64,000 nucleotides of DNA, taken from the NCBI RefSeq assembly GCF_000328705.1, contig NC_019673.1, positions 5,580,001 to 5,644,000 of the forward strand, written 5' to 3'. The notes beneath the pieces were generated by a model. That model did not search any database, had not been told where the DNA came from, and saw only the letters and a program-made list of their open reading frames with translations. Positions 1-9,600 of this stretch are shown here, in pieces. Source of the stretch: Saccharothrix espanaensis DSM 44229 (lineage in GTDB: Bacteria; Actinomycetota; Actinomycetes; Mycobacteriales; Pseudonocardiaceae). The translations under genes and the position numbers were made by a program. Position 1 is the first letter of the stretch, and each line of letters opens with the position of its first letter.

Positions 1-528
1 GTCGATCTCGTCGGCCCGGCGCTGGGCCTGGGCGGGCTTGCGGTAGACGTGCATGATCACCAGCACGGTGACCACGATGGTGATCGACAGGCCGACCGGG
101 CTGCGCCACATCGGCTGCGCCAGCCAGTCCGCGAAGAACGACGACGGCCCGGCGGCCGGCGAGGACGCGAACTCGGTGACGTAGGCCCATTCCGCGTAAC
201 CGAGGAACGCCCACGTCACCACGACCGGCAGCAGCGGCAGCGTGCTGCTCGGCCGGTCGACCGGGTGGTCGGCGATGCCGCGCAGGTAGCCGGGTTCGCG
301 CAGCCGCCACAGGTCGGCGTCCCGGTCGACGGCCGACGAGCCGGCCTCGGCCTGCTTGGCCTGCTGGACGGCGGCCCGCAGCACCGCGTCGAGCTGCGCG
401 AGGTGCGCGGGCCGGTGCCCCGGCGACGTGCCCGCCACCCGGTCCAGCCGGGTGGTCGCCGCGCCGACCAGGCCCTCGAACTCGGCGGCGGCGGTCTGGG
501 TCGGTGCGGTCTGGGTCGGTGCGGTCAC
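1..528 (-). CDS. Membrane protein of the GTPase/SEDS-PBP operon (partial, C-terminus beyond window)
   Basis: The reading frame is open from a GTG at 526-528 to the left edge (176 codons seen). The GTG overlaps the stop of the upstream GAP1-like gene in a GTGA junction, so it is the last visible gene of the operon. The N-terminus is Ala/Thr/Gln-rich and soluble. Two hydrophobic segments follow at about residues 97-119 (LPLLPVVVTWAFLGYAEWAY) and 145-163 (VGLSITIVVTVLVIMHVY), and then a charged Gln/Arg-rich stretch. I do not recognise the family. Its position suggests a membrane component acting with the GTPase and GAP1 proteins. Confidence 0.7.
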   Translation of the reverse strand, partial: MTAPTQTAPTQTAAAEFEGLVGAATTRLDRVAGTSPGHRPAHLAQLDAVLRAAVQQAKQAEAGSSAVDRDADLWRLREPGYLRGIADHPVDRPSSTLPLLPVVVTWAFLGYAEWAYVTEFASSPAAGPSSFFADWLAQPMWRSPVGLSITIVVTVLVIMHVYRKPAQAQRRADEID

Positions 529-2534
529 GGTGTCCTCTCGGGGGTGGGCGACCGGTCGAACAGGCCGTCGATGATCAGGTACAGCGCGGCGATGCCGCCC
601 ACCACGACGAGGGCGATCAGCAGCCACCGGACGTCGGGCCACTTGAGCCAGGACGGCAGTCCGGACAGCAGTCCGCGCTTGGCCGGCCGCTCGGCGGCCC
701 CGTCCTCCTGGTGCCAGTCCGGCAGCGAGCCGGTGCTGTCCTCACGCGACCCGGGTTCCGGTTCGCGGGTGGCTGGCTCGGGTTGCGGCACGGCGTGGGC
801 CGCCCGGTTCGCGGCGGTCCGGTGGACGTCCGACTCCAGCCGCACGGCCGCGTCCCGCAACACCTTCCGCTGCGCCGGCGGCGTGAGCCGGTCGAAGTCG
901 GAGCGCAACGCCTGCACCAGCAGGCCGGTGGGCAGCTGCCGGTCGAGCCGGTCGAAGTGCGCGACGCCGGCGGCCAGCACGGTGCCGCCCAGCGACGGCC
1001 CGGCCAGGTTGTGCGCGGTGAGCAACCACTTCTCCGCCCATGCCGGGCCCTGCCCGCGCCCCAGGTCCAGCACGCGCGCCAGGACCTCGCCCTCCCGGCC
1101 CGCGCACAACCGCATCAGCTCGACCGCCACGGTCGGCGTCACGGTGCCGAGCCCGTCCAGGACCGCTTCGACCTCGCGCCAGGTGTCCGGCGCGGCGTCG
1201 AGGAACGCGCGTGCGGTGGGGCTGAGCGCCTTGTGCTGCCGGATGTCCGCGACGATCCGCGCCGTCGGCACGCCGTAGATGCCGACCGACGGGTCCGCCG
1301 GCGACACGCCCAGCTCGGCCAGCCACGGCTCGTGCACCTGGTGCAGGTCGGCTCCGTGCAGCGGACGCCCGTCGGCGATCACGTAGTCGCGGACGAACTC
1401 GGCCATCCGCGCCCGGCTGTCGAAGCGGGCCCGCAGCAGCCGCGCCAGCGTCGTGGACCAGCCCGGCACCTGGTCCGCCGCCGGCGGGAACAGCGCCGGG
1501 TTGGTGTGCGGCGCGGCACCGACGTGGACGTCGAGGATGCTGTCGAACAGGACCTCGGTCAGCTCCACCGGCAGCGACTTCGGGCCGGCCAGCTCGGCGA
1601 TCGCCGCGGCGGGCGCGTCGGCCGCCCACCGGCTGAGCACGCCCCGCCCGTGCCCGGTGGTCAGCCGGGCGTCGCCGGCGGCCAGCAGCACCGGCACGTC
1701 GGACTCCTCGAAGTCCAGCTCGCGGGCGGCGACCAGGTCGACCAGCCCGGCCAGCGACGGCACCTCCAGGTACCGCTGCGGCAGCGCCTCGCCGCGGGTG
1801 GCCAGGGCGGTCAGCCACGCCACGACCTCGGCGGTCTTCGGGTGCTTCACCGCCCGCTTGCCGTGCTGCTCGGCGGCGCGGTCCAGCCACGAGCCCAGGC
1901 CCGCGTTGCCGCCGGGCAGCCGCTGCGGCCACCGGCCGGTGACCGGCGGGCTGGTGTCCCGCACCGCCCGCCGGACCAGGTAGGTGGAGAACACGTGCCG
2001 GCGCACCTCGGCGGTCGGCAGCAGCGCGATCACCGCGTTCAGGGTCGCCGCCACGTCCACCGGCTCGCCGTCCACCACCACCGCCTGGGCGTCGGCGAAC
2101 AGCGCGGTCAACGCGGCCGACAGCGCGGTCCGCGCCACCGGGCGCAGCCACCGGTCGGACGGCTCGGCCGTGTCCGGGTGCCCCAGCAGGCCGTCCGCGC
2201 CGACCCGGCACACCGCCCAGTGCCAGAACTGGGCCGGGTCGTGCGAGGCGGGCGCGAACAGGAACTGGCACATGCCCGCCTGGCCGAACGCGCCGCCCCG
2301 GCCCTGCACCGCGAAGCACCAGTGCGGCACCGAGTCGATCCCGACCTGCCGCAGGCTCCACATCGGCAGCAGGTGGCCGTCTTCGGCGGGCTCGTCGCGC
2401 TGCGGCACGTTCGTCAGCAGCTTCGTCGCGACCGCCGTGTACGCGGCGGGCGGCGCGGCGCGGCCGTCACCGACGTTCGGCACGAAACCGCCGCCGGTCA
2501 GGTCGCCGTACTCGACGAGGACGTAGTCGGTCAT
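525..2534 (-). CDS. GTPase-associated protein 1 (GAP1)-like protein with C-terminal membrane anchor
   Basis: 669 aa. The start ATG (2532-2534) overlaps the stop of the double-GTPase gene by 4 bp, and the stop overlaps the next gene by 4 bp. The N-terminus (VLVEYGDLTGGGFVPNVGDG) and the all-alpha middle resemble the GAP1-N2/M/C families that accompany TRAFAC double-GTPases in actinobacteria; this is from memory, and a profile search would settle it. The C-terminal 30 residues hold one transmembrane helix (WLLIALVVVGGIAALYLII) and a short tail, preceded by a Pro/Glu-rich linker. The protein would sit on the cytoplasmic side of the membrane. Its role as a GTPase partner or regulator is inferred from family and context. 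Confidence 0.78.
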   Translation of the reverse strand: MTDYVLVEYGDLTGGGFVPNVGDGRAAPPAAYTAVATKLLTNVPQRDEPAEDGHLLPMWSLRQVGIDSVPHWCFAVQGRGGAFGQAGMCQFLFAPASHDPAQFWHWAVCRVGADGLLGHPDTAEPSDRWLRPVARTALSAALTALFADAQAVVVDGEPVDVAATLNAVIALLPTAEVRRHVFSTYLVRRAVRDTSPPVTGRWPQRLPGGNAGLGSWLDRAAEQHGKRAVKHPKTAEVVAWLTALATRGEALPQRYLEVPSLAGLVDLVAARELDFEESDVPVLLAAGDARLTTGHGRGVLSRWAADAPAAAIAELAGPKSLPVELTEVLFDSILDVHVGAAPHTNPALFPPAADQVPGWSTTLARLLRARFDSRARMAEFVRDYVIADGRPLHGADLHQVHEPWLAELGVSPADPSVGIYGVPTARIVADIRQHKALSPTARAFLDAAPDTWREVEAVLDGLGTVTPTVAVELMRLCAGREGEVLARVLDLGRGQGPAWAEKWLLTAHNLAGPSLGGTVLAAGVAHFDRLDRQLPTGLLVQALRSDFDRLTPPAQRKVLRDAAVRLESDVHRTAANRAAHAVPQPEPATREPEPGSREDSTGSLPDWHQEDGAAERPAKRGLLSGLPSWLKWPDVRWLLIALVVVGGIAALYLIIDGLFDRSPTPERTP

Positions 2535-4267
2535 GGCCGCAGTCTCCCCAGCAGGTTCAGCAGGAGTTGGGACAGCGCGCCGGACCGCGCGGTCAGGTCG
2601 GTGAAGTGCCCGGTGCCCAGCGGTTGGAACGACTCCGCGCCCTCGCCGCTGGGCACCGGCACCTCGCCCAGCGGTGAGCACAGGAAGAACCGCAGCTCGC
2701 GCCAGTCCTGGCCGAGCATCGAGGCGATCTGCTGGCCGAACCCGAGGCCGTAGGTGATGCCGCAGGTCAGCGCCGACATCACCAGGTCGCGCACGCGCAG
2801 CACCCGGGCCTGGCCGACCACGAGCGACTCGGTGAGGTGCCGGTCGAGCGAGGGCAGCGGGATCTGGCTGGGCGGGAACAGCGCGGACGGCTCGCCCGCC
2901 TCCACCTTGACCAGGTCCCGGCCGCCCAGGTGCACCAGGTTCCACAGCGCGTGCGGGTCGCCGTAGTGGGTCACCAGTGACCCGGCGATCTGGAGCGCGG
3001 CCTGGTTGCGCAGTTGCACGTCGTACTGGTTGTGCAGGATCGGCGCGACCACGTTGTGCGCGGCCTGGTCCAGCGACGTCCGGCCGCCGTCGGACCGGCG
3101 GGCGACCTCCAGCAGGTAGCGGGCGACCCCGTTCACCACGTCGCCGGGGCCGTCCGCGTCCGGGCCGCGCCCGAGGTCGCGCAGCGTCCGGCCGCCTTCC
3201 AGCGCCAGCCGGAACAGGTCGGCCTTCGTCACGCAGACCAGCACCTGCTGGGTGCCGCCGAGGTCGACGGCGAGCGAGCCGGACAGCTCGGCGAGCTGGC
3301 CCGCCACCCGGTTCTGCACCGAGTTCCGGGCGCCGCGCACCCGGTCCGCGCCGGTGTTGACGTCCTTGGCCGGGCGCATGCTGCCGCGCATCACCCGCTC
3401 GGCCTGGTCGTAGGGCAGCAGGCCGGTGAAGCCCTTGGTGACCACCGGGTCCACCACCCACATCAGGGTGCCGTAGTTGCGCAGCAGCCGCTGCCGGTCG
3501 TCGGCCAGCACGGTCCGCTGGTCGAACAGCTCGCCGGGCAGGTCGGCGATCGCGGTCAGCACCCGGCGGCCGCCGATCTGGTAGCGGCGCACGATCGGCT
3601 GGCGGATCCGCTTGCCCCACTCGTTGCCCGCCGCGTGCACGTCGTGGATCTCGTCGATCTGGTTGACCAGGTCGGCGGACACCGTGTCGTTGAGGAACGC
3701 CACCGGCATCATCTCGCCGAGCTGCGTGGCGTTCATCGGCCGCCCCTCCTCCTCGGTGCGGGCGTAGTGCCCGATGAGGACGTTGAGCGGGTGCTCCTCC
3801 AGCATGTCCGAGGTCTGCGGGTTGATCGCGGTGGTGTCGGGGTGCCAGTCGACCGACTCCAGGCCGGTCGTGGTGAGCTGCTGGCTGAGCGTGCGCAGCA
3901 CCAGGTAGCTCTTGCCGGCGGCGGTGCCGCCGATCGCGGCGGCCACGTCGAACCGCTCGACGGTCCACTCCGCGTCGTAGCGGGCACCGGCCGACCGGAT
4001 GCGGTCGAGGAACACGTGGCCGTCGCCGCAGATCCGGTAGTACCAGCGGATCCGCCGCTCCTGGAAGTCCGACGACGCCCAGTCGCGCGCGGTGCCGTAG
4101 AGGCCGACCCGCCACTGCATGTCGCCGGGCTGGGTGCCGTGCACCTCCAGCCACAGGCTGGGCGGACGCGGGTAGCCCTCCTCGTCGTGGGACGGCGGCA
4201 CGCCCAGGTCGGCGTAGCACGCGGGGCACTTCTTGAGCCGGTCGAGGTTGCCGGGGTTCTTCGCCAT
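2531..4267 (-). CDS. TRAFAC-clade double-GTPase (DO-GTPase2-like)
   Basis: 578 aa. The P-loop GGTAAGKS is at residues 113-120, the Walker-B/switch motif DLPG at 242-245, and a TKAD guanine-specificity motif at 347-350, so the GTPase signature is complete. A candidate zinc site is made by C14-x2-C17 and C80-x3-H84, inserted before the P-loop. Length and order fit the double-GTPase families paired with GAP1 proteins. The ATG lies 22 bp after the preceding small membrane-protein gene, and the stop overlaps the GAP1 start (ATGA). In the operon it is the likely nucleotide-driven switch; its target is unknown, but cell-wall synthesis is suggested by the upstream SEDS-PBP. Confidence 0.82.
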   Translation of the reverse strand: MAKNPGNLDRLKKCPACYADLGVPPSHDEEGYPRPPSLWLEVHGTQPGDMQWRVGLYGTARDWASSDFQERRIRWYYRICGDGHVFLDRIRSAGARYDAEWTVERFDVAAAIGGTAAGKSYLVLRTLSQQLTTTGLESVDWHPDTTAINPQTSDMLEEHPLNVLIGHYARTEEEGRPMNATQLGEMMPVAFLNDTVSADLVNQIDEIHDVHAAGNEWGKRIRQPIVRRYQIGGRRVLTAIADLPGELFDQRTVLADDRQRLLRNYGTLMWVVDPVVTKGFTGLLPYDQAERVMRGSMRPAKDVNTGADRVRGARNSVQNRVAGQLAELSGSLAVDLGGTQQVLVCVTKADLFRLALEGGRTLRDLGRGPDADGPGDVVNGVARYLLEVARRSDGGRTSLDQAAHNVVAPILHNQYDVQLRNQAALQIAGSLVTHYGDPHALWNLVHLGGRDLVKVEAGEPSALFPPSQIPLPSLDRHLTESLVVGQARVLRVRDLVMSALTCGITYGLGFGQQIASMLGQDWRELRFFLCSPLGEVPVPSGEGAESFQPLGTGHFTDLTARSGALSQLLLNLLGRLRP

Positions 4268-4289
4268 GGGTGTCCGTTCGTCGCGGCGG

Positions 4290-4571
4290 TCAGCGGAGCG
4301 CGATGATCAGGGAGAGCACGAGCAGCGCGCCGCCGCCGGCCAGCCACAGCACGCCCTGCCGCCAGGCCAGGTCGCGGCCGATCCGGGCGGCCTCCTCCAG
4401 CCAGGTGTGCACCCGGGCCTCGACCTGGCGGGCGGACTCGTCGGGCAGCCCGCCCATCGCCCAGTCCACGACCTGGTGGTCCACGCCCTCGTCGGCCCGG
4501 CCGCCCAGCGGCAGGGCGGCGACCCCGGCCCGCAGGTGCCCCGGACCGCTCGCCACGAACTCCTTGAGCAT
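4290..4571 (-). CDS. Small single-pass membrane protein
   Basis: 93 aa. The ATG (4569-4571) shares one base with the stop of the kinase-like gene (TGATG), which indicates translational coupling. The first 70 residues are soluble and partly helical (ESARQVEARVHTWLEEAARI). One C-terminal transmembrane segment follows (GVLWLAGGGALLVLSLIIAL). No family is recognised. A tail-anchored partner of the kinase or GTPase is the simplest reading. Confidence 0.75.
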   Translation of the reverse strand: MLKEFVASGPGHLRAGVAALPLGGRADEGVDHQVVDWAMGGLPDESARQVEARVHTWLEEAARIGRDLAWRQGVLWLAGGGALLVLSLIIALR

Positions 4572-6643
4572 CACAGCTCCCCCGCCACTACCGAGATGAG
4601 GACGATCAGGCACACCGCGAACACCGCCCGGCCGCTCCACAGCCACGACCGGTACACCCGGCGGGCCACGACCTGCTGCTGCGCCCGGATCCGGGTCACC
4701 AGCTCCTCGCGCCACTCCGCCCAGGCGGGCGCGCGGTCGTCGCGCAGCGCGGTGCGGATCGCGGTGACCTCGTTGCCGTAGCTGCCGTTCGCGACCCGGG
4801 CACCGCCGGCGGACGTCGGTGCCGGGCCGGGTGCCGGGCTGCGCAGCGCGACCAGCCTGTCCAACCACGCCTTGGCCGACCAGTCCGGGTCGAGCAGCGC
4901 GTTCGGCCGCAGCGGCGCGACCAGGGCCTGCTTGAAGGTCGACCACTCGGCCGGCCACGCGTTGAGCGTGTCCAGCACGGTGGACACCGAGTCGACCGGC
5001 CGCTTGCCGACCGGTCCGCGCAGCAGCGCGTCGACCTTGTCGATGCCGATCAGCGCGGTCAGCACGACGAGCACGAAGCCGAACCGGTCGTGCTCGCGCA
5101 CGTCGATCACGTCGTGGCCGGGCGCGCGGAACCGCCCCGCCGCGCGGATCACCTCGGCCGAGGCGTAGCCGGGCGTGAACCGCAGGGCGGCGGCCGGCCC
5201 GCCGATCCGGGTCACCGCGTCGCCGTCGACCAGCACGTAACGGCTCTGGCCGGCGGCGTCGAGGTGGTGGCACACGTTCTGCGGCTTCACGTCGCAGTGC
5301 GCGACCCCGAGGTCGTGCAGCTGGTCCACGCCCGCCGCGAGCGCGGACAGCGCGGACAGCGGCGCGCCGCTCGGCGCGGTGCCCAGCTTGTCGTGGCCGG
5401 CCCAGCCGACCGGCTGGAGCAGCGGGCTGGCCACGATCACGAAGCAGTCCGGCTGCGGCTGGTCGGGCACGCCGAACCAGGCGGACAGCCGGTTCTCCGC
5501 GCCGCCGCGCACCGCCGCCGGGTCGGCCCGCGCGGTCAGCACCTCCGGCGGCGGCGTCGCCGCGACCAGGTGGATCGGCGCGACCGCCCAGGACCGCTCG
5601 CCGGGCCGGCCCGCGACCGCGTTCGCCTGGCGCACCAGGCCCGCCTGCGTCGCCAGGTGCCGGCGCAGGTAGCCCGCGTGCTGCGGGGTGGCGCAGCGGT
5701 AGATCTTGATGTGCGAGGGCTCCTTGGTCACCGGGTGCTGCGCCGTGGTGTAGAGGACCTGCACGTGCACGTCGTGCACCGGGACGTCGGACCGGCCGGT
5801 GGGCAGCGGGAACCGGCGGGTGGTCGCCTTCGTGCCCGGTGCGGGCGGCTGGATCCACAGCGCCCCCGGGCTGCCCGGGTCGGCGGACTCGGTCTGGTAC
5901 TGGCCGCCGTCGAGCACGTCGGCACCGGTGCCGGCGCTCGGCACGGCGTCGTTCCAGCCGGCCAGCTCGTAGGTCAGGGTGCGCGCGGCGGAGCCGTTGC
6001 GGGCGGCGAACCGCAGTTCGCCGGACTCGGCCAGCCCGATGCCGGCCGCGTCGAGCTCGACCCCGTCGACCTCCACGGTGTAGTCGGCGCGGTCCGGCAC
6101 CCGGTGCGCCCGCACCCGGCCGCCCGCGAACGACAGGTCGACCAGGTGGCCGTGCGGCACGTCGGACAGCGACTGCGGTAACAGCAGCCCGGTGCCGTCG
6201 TAGCCCGCGCCGGGGCGCAGCAGCGGCACCCGGTCGGGGCCGGGTTCGAGCAGGAAGTGGAACTCCAGGCCGTCCGCGCCGAGCACGAGCAGCCACGCCT
6301 CGTCGGCGGGCGCCCCCGGTGCGGCCTGCGCCGCCGGCTCCGGCTCGGCGGCGCGGGGCTTCGGCATCGCGCAGGTGACGTCGCACGGCTCGACCGCGTC
6401 GGCGGCCACGTCGAACTCGACCCGGATGCGGCCGTCCCCGTCACCGAAGGTGGCCCGGATCTCGCGCACGGCGGACCGGATGTCCGACCACGCCTCGGCC
6501 GGCAGCCCGACCCTGGTCCGCACCAGCACCTCCGGCACCTGCTCGTCGGCCAGCGGCACGGACTCCGCGAGCCGGTCCCGCACCTCGGTCAGCACCCGGC
6601 CGCGCACCGCGCGCACCAGCCGCTCCTCGTCCCGTTCGGTCAT
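4571..6643 (-). CDS. Divergent membrane-anchored Ser/Thr protein kinase-like protein
   Basis: 690 aa. The N-terminal 280 residues form an unrecognised beta-rich region. The kinase-like domain runs from about 290 to 600: possible beta-3 lysine in HIKIYRC (311-317), catalytic loop HCDVKPQN (449-456), metal-binding DGD in place of DFG (473-475), P+1 region TPGYASAEV (490-498), and the structural Asp in EHDRFGF (518-523). The catalytic Asp, Lys and Asn are present, so activity is plausible, but the DFG change and weak N-lobe leave a pseudokinase possible. The last 25 residues hold one transmembrane helix (AVFAVCLIVLISVVAGEL), so the topology is cytoplasmic with a C-terminal anchor. ATG overlaps the SEDS-PBP stop by 4 bp. 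Confidence 0.8.
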   Translation of the reverse strand: MTERDEERLVRAVRGRVLTEVRDRLAESVPLADEQVPEVLVRTRVGLPAEAWSDIRSAVREIRATFGDGDGRIRVEFDVAADAVEPCDVTCAMPKPRAAEPEPAAQAAPGAPADEAWLLVLGADGLEFHFLLEPGPDRVPLLRPGAGYDGTGLLLPQSLSDVPHGHLVDLSFAGGRVRAHRVPDRADYTVEVDGVELDAAGIGLAESGELRFAARNGSAARTLTYELAGWNDAVPSAGTGADVLDGGQYQTESADPGSPGALWIQPPAPGTKATTRRFPLPTGRSDVPVHDVHVQVLYTTAQHPVTKEPSHIKIYRCATPQHAGYLRRHLATQAGLVRQANAVAGRPGERSWAVAPIHLVAATPPPEVLTARADPAAVRGGAENRLSAWFGVPDQPQPDCFVIVASPLLQPVGWAGHDKLGTAPSGAPLSALSALAAGVDQLHDLGVAHCDVKPQNVCHHLDAAGQSRYVLVDGDAVTRIGGPAAALRFTPGYASAEVIRAAGRFRAPGHDVIDVREHDRFGFVLVVLTALIGIDKVDALLRGPVGKRPVDSVSTVLDTLNAWPAEWSTFKQALVAPLRPNALLDPDWSAKAWLDRLVALRSPAPGPAPTSAGGARVANGSYGNEVTAIRTALRDDRAPAWAEWREELVTRIRAQQQVVARRVYRSWLWSGRAVFAVCLIVLISVVAGEL

Positions 6644-9600
6644 CCCCGGACCTCCACCACCTTGTCGATCACCTGCTGGGCGAGCAGCCGCACCCGGCGC
6701 GAGCCCGCCTCCTCCGACCCCGTCTCCACGGCGACGGCGAAGGTCACCGGGCCGGCGGCGGTGTCCAGCGCGCCGACCACCCAGGCGTTCTGCGTCGCGA
6801 AGCCGCCGGGCACCGGCGCCTCCCCCTCGCCGCGGATCTCGTGGGTACCTGTCTTGACGCGCAGGGAGCGCTCGCGTTCCGTCCGGAGCCGGTGCGCGGT
6901 CCCGCTGTCGTCCTGCGTCACACCGCTGAGCGCCTCGCTCAGCTCGCCGGCCTGCTCGGCGGTGAGCACCCGGCGCTGCACGCCCCGGTGCTCGGTCCGG
7001 TCGCGGCCGAACGGCCCGGCGGTGACCGAGACCAGGCTGGGCTGCACCACCACGCCGCCGTTGGCGACGGCGGTCATCATCGTGGCGAGCTGGAGCGGGG
7101 TGCCCTCGACCCGGCCGCCGCCGAGCACGTTGTTGCCCAGGCTGTCCGAGCCCGGCACGTCGACCTCGGTCGGGACGTAGGACGCCCGGCCGGCGGCCAG
7201 GTCGGCCAGCCACGCGGTGTCCGCGCCGCCCGCCGAGGTGTCGGCGAAACCCATGCGCACGGCCATGTCCCGCACCGCGTCCCAGCCCAGCTCGCGGTCG
7301 ACCAGCTGCACGAAGGCGGTGTTGCACGAGACGGTGAGCGCCTGCTTGAGCGTGATGCGGCCGTCCGCGCCGGTGCCCTCGCACCGCGTCTTGGTGTAGT
7401 TCTGGATCGGCTCGCCGCTGCGCGGCCGGTAGGTCGCCGGGGACGGGATGGTGGTCTGGGCGGTGTTGCCCGGCCGGGCCAGGAACGCCGCCGCCACCAC
7501 GACCTTGAACGTGGAGCCCAGGCCGTAGCGGCGGCCGAGGGCGCGGTTCTCGTCGATGGAGGGCAGCGCGGCGTCGGGCGCGCCCGGCGCGTACCGGCGT
7601 TCCTCGGCGCGCTCCTCCTCGGTGTACCCGGCCGACTGCCGCTGGAGCGACCAGCGGCGGCAGCGGTTGTCCCACTCGATCGTGTCGCACCCGGTCTCGG
7701 ACGCGGCCAGCCGGCCGTTCTCGACCGGGCCGTAGTCGTCGTTGTGCTCGCCGAAGGCGCTCGCGCCGTCCCGGTCGGGGTCGGGGCCGGTCTTGTCCGG
7801 CCAGTCGAGCGGGCTGGGCGCGCTGGAGGCGGCGAGCACCTGCCCGGTGCGCGCGTCCAGGACGACGACGCCGCCGGCGAGCGGCCCGGCCTCGGTGGCG
7901 TCGGCGCGCAGCGCCTCGGTCAGCGACCGCTGGAGGACCGGCTGCACGGTCAGGTCGATCGTCCCCCGCTCCGGTCCGCCCGGTGTCGGCAGCAGGCGTT
8001 CGCCCAGGGACGTGCCGGAGCCGCGCTCGATGAGCGGGTCCAGCGCGTTGTTGAGCACGCCGCCCTTGCCGTGCAGGCGGATCAGGCCGGCGAGGTCGGA
8101 CAGCGCGAGCGGGGCGGGCTCGATCGGCACCCACCGCTGCTCGGCCCGGTCGCGGTAGTAGGCGGGGGTGCCGCCGATGCGCAGCTCGACCGACGTGCGG
8201 CGGTTGGCGACCCGGTCGGTCGAGCACTGCTCGGGGTCGATCCGCGCGGACTCGGCCGTGCACGTCGGGCGGTCTTGGGCGTAACGGCCGTACGGGCGCA
8301 CGGTGACCACCGCGGCGAGCCCGCCGACGAGGGCGAACACCACGATCACCACCAGCGGCACGACCCGGCGCACCTTCGCCAGCGGCAGCTTGGGCAGCTC
8401 CGGGGTGCGGACGGTGGCGGTGCGCGGCGCGGTCGGCGGGCGGGGGCCGCGCGGCCGGTCGGCCCGGTAGAGCAGCCACACCGCCGCCATCACCGCGACG
8501 ACCAGGGCCAGCGTCGAGTGCCCGCCCCGGGACAGGAACGGGACGGTGATGCCGGAGTGCGGCACCCGGTTGGTGGTCGCGGCGAGCACGAACCCGAACT
8601 GGCCGAGCAGCATGCCCGCGACGCCCACCGCGAACAGCCGCGCCGCCCGTCCGCCGCGCTGCCCGCCGGGCACCTCGGCCCGGTCCTCGGCGAAGCGGCC
8701 CAGGTGCCGGTGGACCCGGGCCAGGGCGGCGGCGAGCAGCGCGAGCAGCAGCGCCAGCAGCAGGACCGCCAGGCCGCCGAGCTTGTTCCAGATCACCGCG
8801 AGGACGAAGTCGGTGTCACCGGCGGGCAGCGGCCCCAGCACGGTGTCGGCGAGCCCGCGCCCCCACACGCCGCCGTCCGCCACGGCCGACATGGACTGCG
8901 CGACCTGGGACCGCTTGGCCGCGGCGTCGTTGTCCAGCGAGTCGAGGCAGACCTCGTAGCCGTCCGGGGCCCGGGGCGCCTCGACCCCGGCCGGCGGCGC
9001 CTGGCAGGCGACCGACCAGCTGAACGTCCACGGTTCGAGCCACGCCTCCTGCCGGGTCTGCACGTGCTCGACGAACCGGAACACGCCCAGCGCCACCGCC
9101 GCCACCACCAGCAGCGAGACCATCAGCGTGCGGCCGGCCTTGAGCGTGTCCCGCCGCCGGACGCCCGCGCCGACCTGGCCGCGCAGCAGGTGCACCACGA
9201 TGGTCGCGGCGGCCGCCAGCAGCGGGATGATCGGGCCGATGTCCTTCTTCCAGATGACCGCCGCGCCCGCCACGCCGAGGATCACGATGGTGTAGCCCAG
9301 GTGCTTGCTGCGCCGGAACCACCGCGGCAGCCGGGTCCGGCTCGCCCATAACTCCCGGGGCGAGCGGGGCAGCGGCGGCGGCGAGACCTGGAACCCGATG
9401 GCGTACCGGGCCAGGACGACCGCGAGCACCCAGACGCACAGCACCTTGGCGTACTCGGCGGTGGCGACCTTGAAGAAGGTCAGCCCGTCGTCGCCGACCG
9501 GGTCGAACTTCGGCGCGACGATCAGCACGAACACCGCGCCGATCCCCGCCAGGTAGCGCCACGTCGGCGCGAGCCGGTCGAAGGGCCGCGCCGCCGCCCA

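Noticed and set aside
525-4229. A 1234-codon minus-strand frame running through both the GAP1 and GTPase genes
   Set aside because: Only its last 669 codons are the GAP1-like gene. The upstream part is Arg/Pro/Ala-rich shadow of the GTPase gene in another frame, which has P-loop, DLPG and TKAD motifs.
6841-9351. 836-codon plus-strand frame opposite the SEDS-PBP gene
   Set aside because: It is antisense to intact SEDS and PBP motifs, with low-complexity Arg/Gly/His composition typical of GC-rich shadows.
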